The notes beneath the pieces are model-generated. The model saw nothing but the letters and a program-made list of their open reading frames with translations. It did not search any database and was not told the DNA's origin. Below, one piece after another: positions 11,816 through 23,912 of a stretch of 64,000 nucleotides of DNA (positions within the stretch are counted from its first letter, which is position 1; each line of letters starts with the position of its first letter). The translations under genes were made by a program, and so were the position numbers. Source of the stretch: Cocos nucifera (Eukaryota > Streptophyta > Magnoliopsida > Arecales > Arecaceae); NCBI GenBank assembly GCA_006176705.1, contig QRFJ01004877.1, positions 62,001 through 126,000 on the forward strand. The letters are read 5' to 3'.

Positions 11816-12970
11816 GGATGTTATATGATAATATTCTAAAATTTCTCTATATGTAATTCTACTAGCTGGGTATTAGATACTGATCATCTTATCCAATTTG
11901 TTGCAAGGACTATGGGAAAGTGGAATGTTTGAAAATGATGAAAAATATCTAAACATTGGGGATGGAAGTTTTGTTCCAATCCTAGCTTTAGGAATTGTCA
12001 AGTTCATTTTCAAAAGATGTAATTTTGAGTGATTGTCACTATTGTCCATCATTTATGATAAATGTCATCTCTGTTGGCCTTTTGGTCAGATATGGTTATC
12101 ATTTATTAATAAAGAAGATTATTATGATATTATTATAAATAATGTTATAATAATATATGGATAACAAAAATGATATTTAACATATATATAGTCTATTAAG
12201 TGTAATGTACACATTTAGTAAACATCCTAGTTAGATTATGTCATCAATGTCTATCTTTGACATTATAGGCTTAGTCATCTTGAAAAGAACAAGATAAATA
12301 GGTTAGCTTAAGAGGAAAACCTCGATATCAATGATTGTGAATCATTGATAGTGTATGAGTCTTATCTTTTTGGGAAGATGACAAAGTCATCTTTCAATAG
12401 AAAAGATAAAGGAGCCAATAAAGTTCTAAGTCTCATGCATAGTAATGTATGTGGACCTATGAACTTAAGTGCCAAAGGAAGATATTAATATTTCATTACA
12501 GACGACCTATCTTAGCATGGGTGCATCTAGCTTGAATCATTTGAAATGTTCAAATGATTCAATAATGAAATAAAAGATTAAACTGGAAATGGTATTGGAA
12601 CTCTTAGATCAGATCGAAGAGATGAATACTTATCCAGTAAGTTTGTGACATATCTAGGAGAGAATAGGATTCTTTCTCAGTGAATTTTTTTTTGAAACAT
12701 AGTGTATCTAAAAGAAGTTAAACTTTGTTAGACATGGTTCAATCCATGATACGATTTACTTGTCTGCCTATTTCAGGGTTATGCTCTTGTATGTCTACTT
12801 GTTTTACTATGAAAATATACCGAGCAAATCTATTGTGCAGATTTCATATAGGATATGGATTAGGCATAGATCTAAACACTCTCACCTTTGGATTTGGGGT
12901 TGATCAGCCTATGTCATAGATTTGCACACAACTAAACTTGGATCCCAGTCTAATAAGTGTTTAAGGGTGA
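11816..12970 (+). pseudogene. pol: Protease, pre-integrase and integrase remnant, element 2
   Basis: Copia pol relic with many stops and frame changes. The protease box is 'TSWVLDTDHL', in which the catalytic D-T-G is changed to D-T-D (Asp codon 11876-11878). The pre-integrase region near 12265-12390 keeps 'YESYLFGKMTKSSF' (normally a CES..L.GK box). The integrase core begins near 12430 with 'NVCGPMNLSAKGRY', then 'ITDDLS', then a degraded 'LRSDRRDEYLSSKF' carrying the usual Glu position. The C-terminal part runs to about 12970. The plus ORF 12725-12919 lies in it but in a wrong frame. No activity is conceivable. Confidence 0.7.
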
Positions 12971-14270
12971 TTAATTTTACCATACTGAAGAATATAAGAT
13001 GTTCATCAACAGTAGGGCATTTCTTTTGGAAAGAAGTTTCTTAGAGAAGGAATTGATGCCTACCAAGTTGAACTTGAAAAAGTTTGACTGGTAGAAAAGA
13101 ATCGACATAATCTAATAAACCTATAAAATTGGATTTGCTCCGATCAAATATGGTGCCTATTAAAATGGCACTTTTTAGGAGATCCGATAGAGTACCGCAT
13201 TAGTCAGATAGATAATTCAATATCTAGATCTAGGATGGTGATCTTGTTAAGCTCGATGGAGAACAACAAGGATTCGATCACCTATAGGGATGCAATGTAG
13301 TGGTCTGACTCTGAAAAGTGCCTTGGATCCATATAATCCAAATTGAATTCCATGGAAATTAATAGTGTGTGGACACTAGATGATTCACCTAAAGGGATAA
13401 AATTCATTGGGTGTGAATGATTTTTCAAAGGGATCAGAGTAGCGCAAATGGGAAGGTAAAGACCTATAAAGCCCGTTTGGCTATTATCTCAGTTTTCGAA
13501 CATACATTTTGAACGTATGTCTTTGTTATGAACAAAGATAAATCCTACATTTATAATTGGGCAAAATATTCAATAGTGTTATTCTTTGTGTTGTCTATGG
13601 ATGAAATTCTCTTAATTGAGAATGACATTCCAGCATTGAAAGGAATATAGGTTAGGTTGTCATCTATGTTCTCCATGTTCAAAATCAGATATGGTATACT
13701 CACTAATATGGTAAGTAGATATCAGTCTGATCTAGGTGAGGATCATTGAAAGATTGTATAGACAATCCTCATGTATTTGGGAAATACTAAGATCCAATGA
13801 CTCAAATATGAAAATACTAACTTAAAACATATGGATGTTTTAATTTTAGTCAGAATAAGATGACAATAAAAAAGTATCGGATCATACCCTAATTGTAGAA
13901 GCAATCTACTGGAAAGGTTCCAAGCAGGATATTATAGCCTATTTAGTTAGTGATGTAGAGTACGTCATGGCATATGATGCTGCCATGTAAGCTATGTAGT
14001 AGTTGAGATTCATTAGTAGGTTAGGAGTGGCATCCTCCACCGATGGTCTAGTCCTATCATAGCACTAGAGCCATAGCTCAGGCTAAAAAATTGAAGGACC
14101 AGCATATTCTACATCACCACCATCTTTGATTTTATATTAGGATGGCGTCAATTTTTGGAAGTTCGATGAAAAAGGAGAACTTGACTGACCCATTTGCTAA
14201 GATCTCAGAACTAAGAAGTTCTACGAACTCAAGTGAAAGATAGGATATTTGATATCCTTTTGATTAGTTT
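12971..14270 (+). pseudogene. pol: Reverse transcriptase and RNase H remnant, element 2
   Basis: The RT start is visible near 13370-13480 ('DSPKGIKFIGCE', then 'NGKVKTYKARLA' in a shifted frame). The active-site segment near 13585-13620 reads 'LSMDEILLIENDI' where functional copies have L-Y-V-D-D-I, so both Tyr and the second Asp are lost. Downstream, 'RYQSDLGEDH' and 'ILMYLGNTK' mark the RT/RNase H connection. A weak RNase H trace follows near 13918-14060 ('GSKQDIIAYLVSDVEYVMA'). Stops are frequent. Confidence 0.7.
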
Positions 14271-14273
14271 TAG

Positions 14274-14286
14274 TCCAAGTGAAAGT
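14274..14286 (+). promoter_or_regulatory. Polypurine-tract position before the 3' LTR of element 2
   Basis: 'ccaagtgaaagt' just before TGTTGAAAAATATG. Family P elements have a closely similar 'tcaagtgaaagtt' at the same position. Confidence 0.45.
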
Positions 14287-17109
14287 TGTTGAAAAATATG
14301 TCCTAAAGCCAATCATCTAAGTCATAGATGATTGAAATTAGTATATGAAATATCTAATAATAATAGTTATTTGGCTGGTTCATCATAAAAGTTCTATCTT
14401 TCTTAAATGAACTTCTATATAATGAAGTATTTAGAACCACAATCAATTGATAAAGAAGGATTTATTGGATGATTTTTAAATAATTCATGATCAAATCATA
14501 AGTTATTAATAAGAATGATAACTTATCAAGTGTAGGTCGCTGTATGCCATATGTGGTGATTGTCCTCATAACTAAGTTATGTGGAGACACTGGCATGGAA
14601 TCCAGGTGAGATGTAGGAATACATCTACACTAAACATGATCGATGTAGTACTCTACTATCAAGAGAAGCTAGCTAAGGCCAATGGGTATAAGTATCCCTC
14701 CGACCTACGATCACCATGGTGACTTGCAAGCAACTCACTATACTTTGGTACTGGACTGCCTGTATTTTTAATATAGGTTCAAAAGATTTCTAGGTATAGT
14801 CAAGTACTTGTAAGGTCGGTGTATGAGTCAAGATGAAATTGACCACTTCTGATTAACTTCAGAAAGAGAATGAATCGTTGTATTTTAATTTAGCAAAATC
14901 TAGGCCTGGATAATCCTTATGAGGAGTCACGGGATTTGTAAAATTTTGAGACATAATAGAGATGATTGGTATGAGTGTTGATAGTGTACTCGAAGTCGTC
15001 TTGAGTATTATTGGTCATAGGAATGAATTATATGATAATCATGGGCTAGCGTTCTAAGAATGTTGCTTTGCAAACATTAGACCTATTTAGATGTCAAAAA
15101 TGATTGCTAGATGGTTACTTCGACTGGTACAGAAATTGGTTTCTATGCTATCGACTTAGGTTCGAACCTATAAGGTTACACACATAAGAGGTTGTAACCT
15201 AATCAGATGGTTAATCGATGATTGAGAAACATTCTAAGATCAAACATTTAATGAGATTGATGTTTGACCTAATGCAAGTATTGCAGGAGGATCGATTAGC
15301 AATTAGATTGCTAATTGGCTCCATTTGATTGACCGATTGGGCGAGATCAAGTATAATTGAATTAAATTCAATTAGAATTAGTTTGGATTGAATTAGATTA
15401 AGTTTAATTCATTTATTGGATAAGCCAATTGCAAGAAAACAGTAATTCCTAGTTGGATTAGGATTTGAGCACACCTAATTTCTGATAGAGTTAGGATTTA
15501 AATCAAATTTAAATATGATTTAAATCTAACATAATTGCATTCCTAGTTGGACTAGGATCACCCATAATTAGGCTTACACTAATCCTATTTTAATTAAAAC
15601 TAGAACTCTTTCTTCCTTGCGCCAATGATCACCACGGCCACTAATTAATTCTAGAAAAGTTACGTGACTTTTTCCACACCTAAGATTGATTTTCCATGCC
15701 CCACATCTGGGTAAGTTTGGATTTAAATTTGGCTTAGTCAAAATTGTTAGTTAGTTTGAATGAGTCAAATTTATGAAGAGTTTTATTTTGTTAAAACACT
15801 CTTCCTCTATCTTTGGAAAATAACCCATGCCAATCTTATTTTTTGTCTTCAATTTTTTCTCCTCTTGGGATGAAAGTTTTCTTCTCTCCATGCACAAGAA
15901 TTATGGGGAGGCATCCAAGAGTTGGACGCCCCCCAAACTCTTCCATTGTTTCCTTGTTTGACTAGGTCAATCTGACCTAGTCTTCCCTTTTTCTTGGATG
16001 CCACATTCTAATCTTTGGGAGGCATCAAAAATTTTGAGATTCTACATGAAATGGCAGAAGAAAAGAAGGGATGGCATGGAGTTTTTTGGTGACTACATCA
16101 ACGGAAGAAAAGTCTTATTTGAGACATGAAAAGTTCATGTCTTGATGAAGACAAAGGTAAGAGAAAATATTTTCTCTCATTATTTTCTTTCATGGTTTAG
16201 TTTATTATTTTTCTTTGTGATTTTTATGTGATAAAAATCTAAGAGAGAGAGAGGAAGAGGGTGTGGGAATGGATGCTCCAAGGAGTTTGGGCATCATGGT
16301 CTCTTTTGGACATGATTTGATCATGTCCTGATAAAAGGAAAGTGAAGAGAAGATAGTCTTCTCTTAGGATTCTTTTGAGAATCCTTTCTTCTTAATTTTA
16401 ATATAATTTTTCTATGAAAAAAATTAGAGTGGAAGAGATCTAGAAGTGTGAAAATTTTCTAGAGGAGAAGGTCTCCTTTTGTCGAGATATGATGATCCAT
16501 TTAGGACATCAATAGTTGATGTCCTGAAAAGAGAAGATGTGTCTTCTCTTAGGATCTTTATTAACTATTTAATTTCTAAATTTTGGAAGATCCAAAGATT
16601 GGATTTCTTCCTTAATCCTCCTCATATTCTTCATTCTTGGAGTATCCAAGATATCCAAAGAATAAATTTTAGATTAACCATCCAGAGGGATCCATGAGAA
16701 GCTAGCACTTTGAGCGGATCTTCGTTTGACAAACCTCCAATTTTGTTGCAACCTCGTATGGATCACCTGTAGAGGCCGGATGCATGTACAGCTCTAAAGA
16801 CAATAAAAAAAGTCAACCAAGGATTTCTCAATCTACATAAAGATAAGAGATATGATCTCTTCTCTCACCTAGATGCGATCTAGGTTTTAGATCTAGAATC
16901 ATTCTAGATCTAGGATATTGATTTGATTAATACCAAACCTTTTATTTTTTGATTTAAAATGTAATATGACATGTTATAGGTCCTAGTTGTAGGGTTTAGT
17001 AATTAGATTACATGCATTTAATGATTAAATGGTTTAATTTACAACTTTTGCTGCGTTATATTTCAAAAAAGTTTAGAAATTTATGCATGAAAACTTTCAT
17101 ATTTTCCAT
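14287..17109 (+). repeat. 3' LTR of element 2 (full length, ~2.8 kb)
   Basis: Begins TGTTGAAAAATATGTCC and ends near '...catattttcca'. It aligns with 7260-9497 over its last 2.2 kb and with 33048-35261 over its first 2.2 kb, giving three copies of the family in the window. Its opening resembles that of the element 3 LTR (TGTTGGAAATGTGTCC). 2.8 kb is very long for a copia LTR. ORFs at 16479-16697 and 17012-17206 are not supported. Confidence 0.8.
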
Positions 17110-17206
17110 CATCTTCGACTTGTGGTTGTCGAACTCCTTTATTGCCAGGGCTTTAGTGAAGGGGTCAGCCAGGTTCTTCTTTCCATCATTCTTTAGTGAA
17201 GGGTAG
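17110..17206 (-). pseudogene. pol: Copia RNase H C-terminal stub
   Basis: Read on the minus strand, about 25 codons give 'NLADPFTKALAIKEFDNHKS', the classic end of a copia polyprotein (ADPFTKAL box). It is wedged between the 3' LTR of element 2 and a truncated minus-strand LTR (17207-18076), so it is a fragment. The 13-mer CTTTAGTGAAGGG occurs at 17151-17163, within this stub, and again at 17191-17203, at the junction with the LTR fragment. Confidence 0.65.
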
Positions 17207-18076
17207 CACGGGAACCACTTCCTATACTAATTAATGTGACCATCTAGCAACGGTACCCGATGTTCAGATAGGTCGAATAGTTGCAATCACAACATTCAGA
17301 ACCTACACGATTATAGTCACCGTATAATTCTTCCCTATGACCTCTATGCACAAGATGACTTTAGGGTTTGACTATCAACCATAGAAGATACATCCAAATC
17401 GTATCTCAAAGCAATTAGTCTTGTGACCCCTCACAAGGACTACCCTAGCCAAGGCTTTGCTAAATTGAAATACCATTTAACATAACTTCCAAATCTAGGA
17501 GTGGTCAATCCCATCTTGATAACGCACCGACTCCTTAAGTACTTGACTGTGCCTAGAAATCTTCCATCACTAAATTAGAAATTTAGGTAGTCTGACAACA
17601 AAGCATAGTGAGTTGCTTGAAAGTCACCGTGGTGATCTCAGGTCAGAGGGACACTTATACCCATATTCCATCGGTGCTAATCTTGATAGGAGAAAAGCTT
17701 TGGAGTTGGTCACGTTCAGTGCAGATGTATCCATACATCTCACTTGCATGCCATACCAGTATCTCAACACTCCTTGGTTATGAGGACAACCAACCTATAT
17801 GGCATACAATGATCTATACTTGATAAACATTATCATCCTCGATAACAACGTATCATTTGGTCGTAAACAATTTAAGGACTAAACGACAAATTCTTTTTTG
17901 TCAAATCTAGATAGACCTAAGGACTTCATCACAACACATGAGTTTATTAGAAGATAATAAAATTTATGATGAAAAATGTCAAAATAACTCTTATTAATTT
18001 ATAATTTATATACAGTAACAAAAGTATAGTCCAACCGTTAATAGGCTGATGATTGACTTTAGGACACATTTCCAAC
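17207..18076 (-). repeat. LTR fragment of the element 3 family
   Basis: On the minus strand it opens TGTTGGAAATGTGTCCTAAAG at 18076 and runs about 870 bp before truncation. Its stretch 17207-17540 aligns, diverged, with 32725-33047 of the split 5' LTR ('agatgggattgaccactcc' shared). The LTR opening forms the last codons of the overlapping gag ORF. The plus ORF 17608-17823 is a shadow. Confidence 0.7.
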
Positions 18077-18805
18077 ACCAGCCTGAACTTGCACCTTCTT
18101 ATCTTTCTTCTTCTTGTTTTTCTTCTCTTTTCTAAAGGATTGAGAACTAGAAGACGATTCTCCTACTAAGTTCACCGACTCCTTGTGGAGTTGGTGATCC
18201 TTCTCAAAGTTTTGAAGCAACCTCAGTAACCCATGGTAGTCTACTTTAGGCTTTGTCATTCTGAAATGAGTGAGGAATGGAAGAAAAGACTTAGGCAATG
18301 AGTTTAATATTGCATCCTTCCCAAGCTGTTTATGCAAGAAAAAGCCAAGTTTGCTCAATCGCTCTATCAACTCGATCATGTACAATACATGATCAGTGAT
18401 AGAGCCACCATCCCACATCCTGGCGTTGAAGATGGCACCACTTGTCTTGTGCCTCTCCACATCATCGGGTGTGCCAAAGAAATCCTCTAATACTTGAAGT
18501 ATGTCCTTTAGCTGAGCTGTCTCAAATCTATGACTGAACTCATCACTCATGGCAGCCAGCATGATGCAGCGAACAATGGCTCGGTCATTGAGCTACTTTT
18601 GTTAAGTGTCTCTAACTATTCCACATGCATTGACAACTGGCTCCTTAGGTGCAGGATCTGTTAGTATATATAGGATCCGTTTATGCTCTAGGACTATCTT
18701 CAACTTTTGATACCAGCTACCAAAGTTGGGTCCTACCAACTTATCATTATTCAATAATGACCAGAGCAAAAGAAAAGTGGTCATATCTACACAAAGAAAA
18801 ATCAT
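18059..18805 (-). pseudogene. gag: Copia gag (capsid, N-terminal two thirds), element 3
   Basis: One minus-strand frame with two stops between 18602 and 18562, otherwise open. The first part ('NNDKLVGPNFGSWYQKLK') is the copia gag N-terminal box. The second ('AAMSDEFSHRFE' through 'LLQNFEKDHQLHKES') is the UBN2-type capsid region. It ends in a Ser run and a Lys-rich tail ('KEKKNKKKKDKK') that normally precedes the zinc knuckle. The knuckle is missing: after 'VQVQAG' the reading passes into an LTR start at 18076. The upstream ATG gives 18805, but Met at 18784, next to the conserved box, is a likelier start. Confidence 0.75.
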
Positions 18806-20677
18806 AATCTAATTAGTAATTGATTTATTAAATCTAAAGATTTTGACTTTAATCAAAAGATTTTCCACTATTTTATTCGAATTGATAATCTCTACCTTCA
18901 ATTCGAGGAATTATCCTAATTTCTTAGTGGGTATTAGAATCCACACAAACTGCACATGAGTCCAACTTAGTTGGCCAACCCATGTACATCTAAGGATAGG
19001 TTCATAATCAATTATTTTTCTAAATACTTTCTAGTAATTAAATTTTATCCCAGTCCCTGATCAATAGGCTTTAGCCTCCACTGAAAAGATCTGATTAGGT
19101 CTAACCATTAACATGATCATACTTGGCCCATTTAATCAATGAATGATTAGGCCCAACTTTGTTTGGCCAAACTAACCATCATTTAGACAGATGCAGCTAA
19201 GAAATCATATAATAAATGATAATTTTATTAGTTAATAAATACCAGGTCTTTGGGCCTCTAATGATTATCTAACTAATGGACCCATTATCACCCACTTAAT
19301 GAGAGGCTATGATCTAGTTATCATAATAACTATTTTATTTTAGAGATCTAATAATTTTAGAGAATTTAATTTGAAGATGAGGGAAGGTCAGATGAACCAG
19401 CTTGTCATAATCCTCCCATTGATTCACCAAGTTAGCTTAAGGAAGACCATTAATAGGCTAGTCTAGGAGTACCTAAATCAGTCACACAGATTTACCTAGT
19501 TGACATGGATCAGCTCGAATAGTCAAGTAAACTGATCAAAAGATAATTTTACTAAGAGGCCAGGTAAGTTTGATCAGTGGGAGGGTATGCCAAAGCTTGT
19601 CTTAGACATCATCAGAAATGGCCCAGTAAGCGGGCAGTCAATTAAAGACCACTAGTCTGATTTACCTTAGACACCAATTAGTTTAATTAGTTTCAATTAG
19701 ATCAACCTAACAGTTCATGCTAGACCACGTAGCCAATAATCAAGTCCATCTTGAGCCTCGTTAAAGACATGGACTTAACCAACTATAATTATTGTAATTG
19801 ATCTAGAGAATCTTTGATCTAATTTAAGACAATAATTGATTAGATTTAGTCAATTCTCTAATTAAGTCCATTCATTAATCTAATCCTAGGTCTAACCCAA
19901 TTAATGGATCTAATCTCCACTGACCCATTTAGCCTAATATGTTATGATTTGTGTCTTAGGATCTTCAATTCACAATCCTAGATCCTAATCAGACAACTTC
20001 TTAATTCTTAATTAAGTTTTGGACTGAGGGTTGGGGTTCAACTTTTTAAAAATAATTTTTATATTTGTAAAATATTTTTACAACATGATTCTATCAACCA
20101 AGTTGCATGTTTGATTCAAAATCAATATGCAAGTAAGATAAGCATGAAACTACTTTAGATCTAATCTACAAAGGTTTATGTAATTAAAATAGTTTCAACT
20201 ATAATCAATCATAAATTATCTTAGATCAAATCTAATATATTTATGATGATTAAAATTAGATTAAAATATTTTTAATCAGATCATAAAATCTCTTAGATCT
20301 AATCTAAAATTTTATGATCAATGTTTCAGATCAGCACGTACTAGGACAATCTCTCCACTGTACGAAATAAATCTTATAGTAGGACAACCTTATAATCAGT
20401 TCGTACGATCTAAAATTTTTATTTTTAGATCTAAAAATATTTTAAATATATTAAATTATAAATAAAATTAGATTATATTAAATAAATTTATGATTAAAGA
20501 TTGATCTACACGAACTAGGATAACCTCTCCACTGTAAGGGATAAACTTTACAGAAGGACAATCTTATATCAATTCATGTGATCATCAATTTTAATTTTAG
20601 ATTTAATAATGAGATTATAAATTAGATCTAATCTAAGAGATAATCTAAACATGCATACATAATTATGTAATATTCAA
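18806..20677 (-). other. Leader between PBS and gag, element 3
   Basis: 1.9 kb of AT-rich DNA without coding signal. Near 20336-20400 and 20510-20570 lie two diverged copies of a block ('gcacgtactaggacaatctc') that is the inverse of the repeated block in the element 2 leader. The two families therefore share leader structure. Confidence 0.5.
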
Positions 20678-20694
20678 CCTAGGCTCTGATACCA
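20678..20694 (-). promoter_or_regulatory. Primer binding site, initiator Met-tRNA type
   Basis: The minus strand reads TGGTATCAGAGCCTAGG, the standard copia PBS. It sits two bases inside the end of the adjacent LTR (20697), so it defines both orientation and LTR boundary. Confidence 0.9.
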
Positions 20695-20696
20695 AT

Positions 20697-21607
20697 TGAA
20701 GGAACCAGATCTAGGATTTCAGGACTAAATCTTGAAACTTTTTAAGATCAGGCAATGAAAGACTAAAATTAATCAAAATTAATTTTAAATATCAAAGAAT
20801 ATCCTAGATCTTGTCATCTATTACATGATCATGGCATGTCATTAAATCAAAAATTAAAATATAATGAAGAAACTAAAATAAGTTGATCACATCAATATGT
20901 ATATACACTACATCTAATACAGGCATGAAAATAATAGATCAAATCTATTACCTATGTAAGTTAGATGTTCTAACTTGCTGATTTAGGATTGAGGATGAAG
21001 TTGCAAGCCACACATGCATCCGACCTCTAGGAGTCATCTACATGAGCCCGCGAATCATGATCAGAAGTCCTAATGCAGAAAATCAGTATAGTATGCTAGT
21101 ACTATACTAATCCTTCTTTGATGGTCTATCAGATGCCTCCTCCTAGATTTGGACTCTTCCAAAGAAGAAAAGGAGGAGAGGAGGTTTTAGATGTGAGACA
21201 CTCTCAGAAAACTCAAAGAAGGAGGAAGAGAAGAGATGAACATAGCAACCCTAGAAGAAGATCCTCTTCTTCTTCTCTTTGCTCTCACCTAGACACCTAG
21301 TTTGGTGTTTATGAAACCCCAATGCCCAAGGACCCTCTCTCTTAGGTTTTAACACACCTCAAAGCTCTCTCAAAGGTCTATAACCTCACAAAAAACTAGC
21401 CCAAAATTCTTCATAAATATATAGGAAATGAGGAGTCCTTATCTAAGTCAAAAACTAGACAAGGAATATCCAATTTGGGCAAGTCAAAGGGGTGCCCAAC
21501 TGTTGGGCGCCCTTTCCAAAATTTTAGGTGTGGACCATCTAAGAAAATCATCCAAAATCTTCTCCTTTGTACCATGAAAAATAAAGAGAAAATAGGGAGG
21601 AGGGCAA
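20697..21607 (-). repeat. 5' LTR of element 3, 3' part
   Basis: Starts next to the PBS (minus strand ends ...CCTTCA) and runs rightward until cut at 21607 by element 4. The LTR continues at 31985. The plus ORF 21118-21300 inside it is low-complexity and unsupported. Confidence 0.75.
21603..21607. repeat. Target-site duplication GGCAA, left copy (element 4)
   Basis: The five bases before TGTTAGAT are identical to the five after the 3' LTR (31985-31989). This is the standard copia integration signature and fixes both ends of element 4. Confidence 0.9.
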
Positions 21608-21895
21608 TGTTAGATATGTGTGCCTTAGAAGCCAGGATTGGCTAACACTTGTAATACACTTCTAGGGGAAAAATTATAATTTTGACTATAAATAATAAAA
21701 TGAGTAATTTTCTATCACAAATGTATATTTAGTGTCTATGATACATCCCTTGAGTTAATGATAATGATAATTCATATTTTCAAGAGTTGAAAATTTAAGA
21801 CATGAATTTTCGTTATTAACTCATAAAATGCTCCCGACCATAGGATCATCATGAGAATGGTGATTGATCCAAAAGGTTGATGTACAATCACTTCT

Positions 21896-22081
21896 TTATA
21901 GTAGATGAGTCTTGAGTCTATGGTGTAGAGATACTGAAGTGAGAGTATAGATACTCGTTAGAGAATGAGGGCACTGAGCGTGACCACCTCGAGCAGTCAT
22001 AAGAAAGTCTACCTTCTCGTCAATGACTGGCTCGAAGCTATAGTGGTGTGTCTGGTTCTTTGACCTGAGGTGCATTGACAA
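21896..22081 (-). other. Antisense short ORF in the family P LTR (partial copy)
   Basis: A 61-codon minus-strand ORF, antisense to the element, opening near 'MHLRSKNQTHHYSFEPVIDE'. It matches antisense ORFs at 47126-47380 and 62922-63176 in other LTR copies, here cut short by a stop. Coding status is unknown; it may be open by chance. Confidence 0.25.
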
Positions 22082-23319
22082 TTCACCTTGAGGGTGTTAT
22101 AGTTTGACTACACCATGACTCAATCTCCTAGCCATTTGAAACCCTGAGGTGTATGTTGGCTATAGTATGTTCATTGTAGGAATTGGATTGCACCAAGAGG
22201 AAATCTATCTACCTCGGTAGATGAGGAGCAACCCTATGATGATCATGAGAATCAAGTCCATAAGCCCATGGCCATTGTAGAGTGAAATGATAGAAAGAGT
22301 TTCTATTAAGATTTTCACATCAGACTTGAATCAAATGATTAAATTATATGATAGAAATTAGGGTTGGACGAGTTCACCTTAACCCTAATTTGATCGGGGC
22401 TCAAGATAGAAGAACTTAATCATAGAGGTAGCTACACTGAGAGGTTCATTTTCAGTTCTAATGGATTGTCACTATATACTAGTAGGTGTTAGTGGTGAAT
22501 TTTAGGAGCAATTAGAATGATTTGAATGATCGATCATTCTAGTTGTCCAAATCAGAAAAGTTCTGATCCATCGGAAGGTATTTCGATGATGACGATTATA
22601 GAGATCACGACATATCCTATTACCATATAGTACTGAAGTTAACTGGATCACACAAATAAAGATTTAGAACTAGATATCATCAATTAGACTAACCCAGTTC
22701 AATTGATTTGAATTAGATTCAATTAGGTTCAAGAAAATCATGCTAGCACATGATTGAGCCTAACGTTCTCCTTCTACAATCATTAAAAGTTGTCTCGACT
22801 GAGCTAAATGAGTTTATACTCACTTAGGTATCTTTACTTGGTCCGACTAGAGCTTATCTAGATTAGAAAAGAATTATCTTAATTTATGAGATAAATTTGA
22901 GACAACATCTGCCATTTTTCATCACCTGCTAGTTCTTGTCTTTTGACTTTGGTCAAACGTTGATCTTTGACACTTAGATATCTGCTCATGTGTCATGCAG
23001 CCATAGGAGATTTATTTTGGACCAGTCAACCTACTAAAATTTAGGTGGACTAGGGGTGCACACCCAGGAAGGCATGCGCCCATGGATAGAGGCACCGGGA
23101 GTCTCTTTTTTGATGAGACTCTAGTTACTTCGGGGTTTCTACTTAGGTGGCACCAAGGAATAGACTTAGACCAGTCTTTGCTACCATCTAAGGATGATTA
23201 AAAGGGGCTCCCATTTGATTGGATCAGGTGATGTCATCTCATCAATCAGATTTAGATTTGATTGCACAAAGTGATGTGATTGGTCGGGATGATGTGGCAC
23301 TGCATGGCGCAGCAGGATG

Positions 23320-23328
23320 TATAAAAAC
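23320..23328 (+). promoter_or_regulatory. TATA box of the family P LTR
   Basis: 'tataaaaac' in the 5' LTR. The same position is occupied by tataaaaat (31411) in the 3' LTR and by TATATAAAT or TATAAATA in the other copies. Conservation in five LTRs supports it as the retrotransposon promoter. Confidence 0.7.
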
Positions 23329-23896
23329 TCTATTTGCACCAAGCTTTAGAGAAGATCTCCAATAGCCCATGCCACAAGGCTGCCCCTCTCCCTCCTCCAT
23401 ACCATCTTCAGGTCTCCTCTCTCCTCTGCACACCCAATGGGATTTGAGCTCCAGTTTGGTGTGATCCAAGCAAGAGAAAGGTGACGAGAAAGAAAAAAGG
23501 CAGCACTACTGCAAGAGACGATTCTAGATCTTCAAAAGGAGTTTTGAAGATCCTTCAAATTAAATCTAGATCTGATATTTGGAGTGGTGATAAAAAAGGA
23601 GAAGATCTCTAGATTTAGTCTAAATGGATATCGGTAGAGTTCAGGCACTTGCATGGCTAGATCCAGAATCTCAGACAATCAGCAGGATCATCATAGGATA
23701 ATCTGATTACCCAACAAAAGGGACAAAATTAAATCTAATTTAATTTAATTTTATTTTATTTTATTAAATATATAAAATTAGATCTAAAATATCTTAGATC
23801 TGATTTGTATTCAAAAAATAAATTTTTAAAATATCTCTCTTGATCCAATCAAATCTGAACGAACCTGACCCAGAAAATCTAAATTTTTCCTTTAGC

Positions 23897-23912
23897 TGGT
23901 ATCAGAGCCAAG
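23897..23912 (+). promoter_or_regulatory. Primer binding site of element 4
   Basis: TGGTATCAGAGCCAAG, complementary to plant initiator Met-tRNA over its first 12 bases, two bases after the LTR end. Confidence 0.92.

Larger units (their letters stand above)
7260..17109 (+). mobile_element. Degraded Ty1/copia element with 2.8 kb LTRs (element 2)
   Basis: 5' LTR (5'-truncated, 7260-9497), PBS, long leader, gag stub, heavily mutated pol and full 3' LTR (14287-17109). Family order (protease, integrase, RT, RNase H) shows copia type. It is the oldest-looking coding relic in the window: the RT active site, the protease triad and most frames are broken. The missing first ~620 bp of the 5' LTR may lie left of the Athila-like insertion, outside the window. 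Confidence 0.75.
21608..23894 (+). repeat. 5' LTR of element 4
   Basis: TGTTAGATATGTGTGCC to ...TTTCCTTTA (the terminal CA is mutated to TA), two bases before the PBS. A TATA box (tataaaaac) is at 23320-23328, placing U3 at about 1.7 kb and R plus U5 at about 0.55 kb. Confidence 0.92.
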
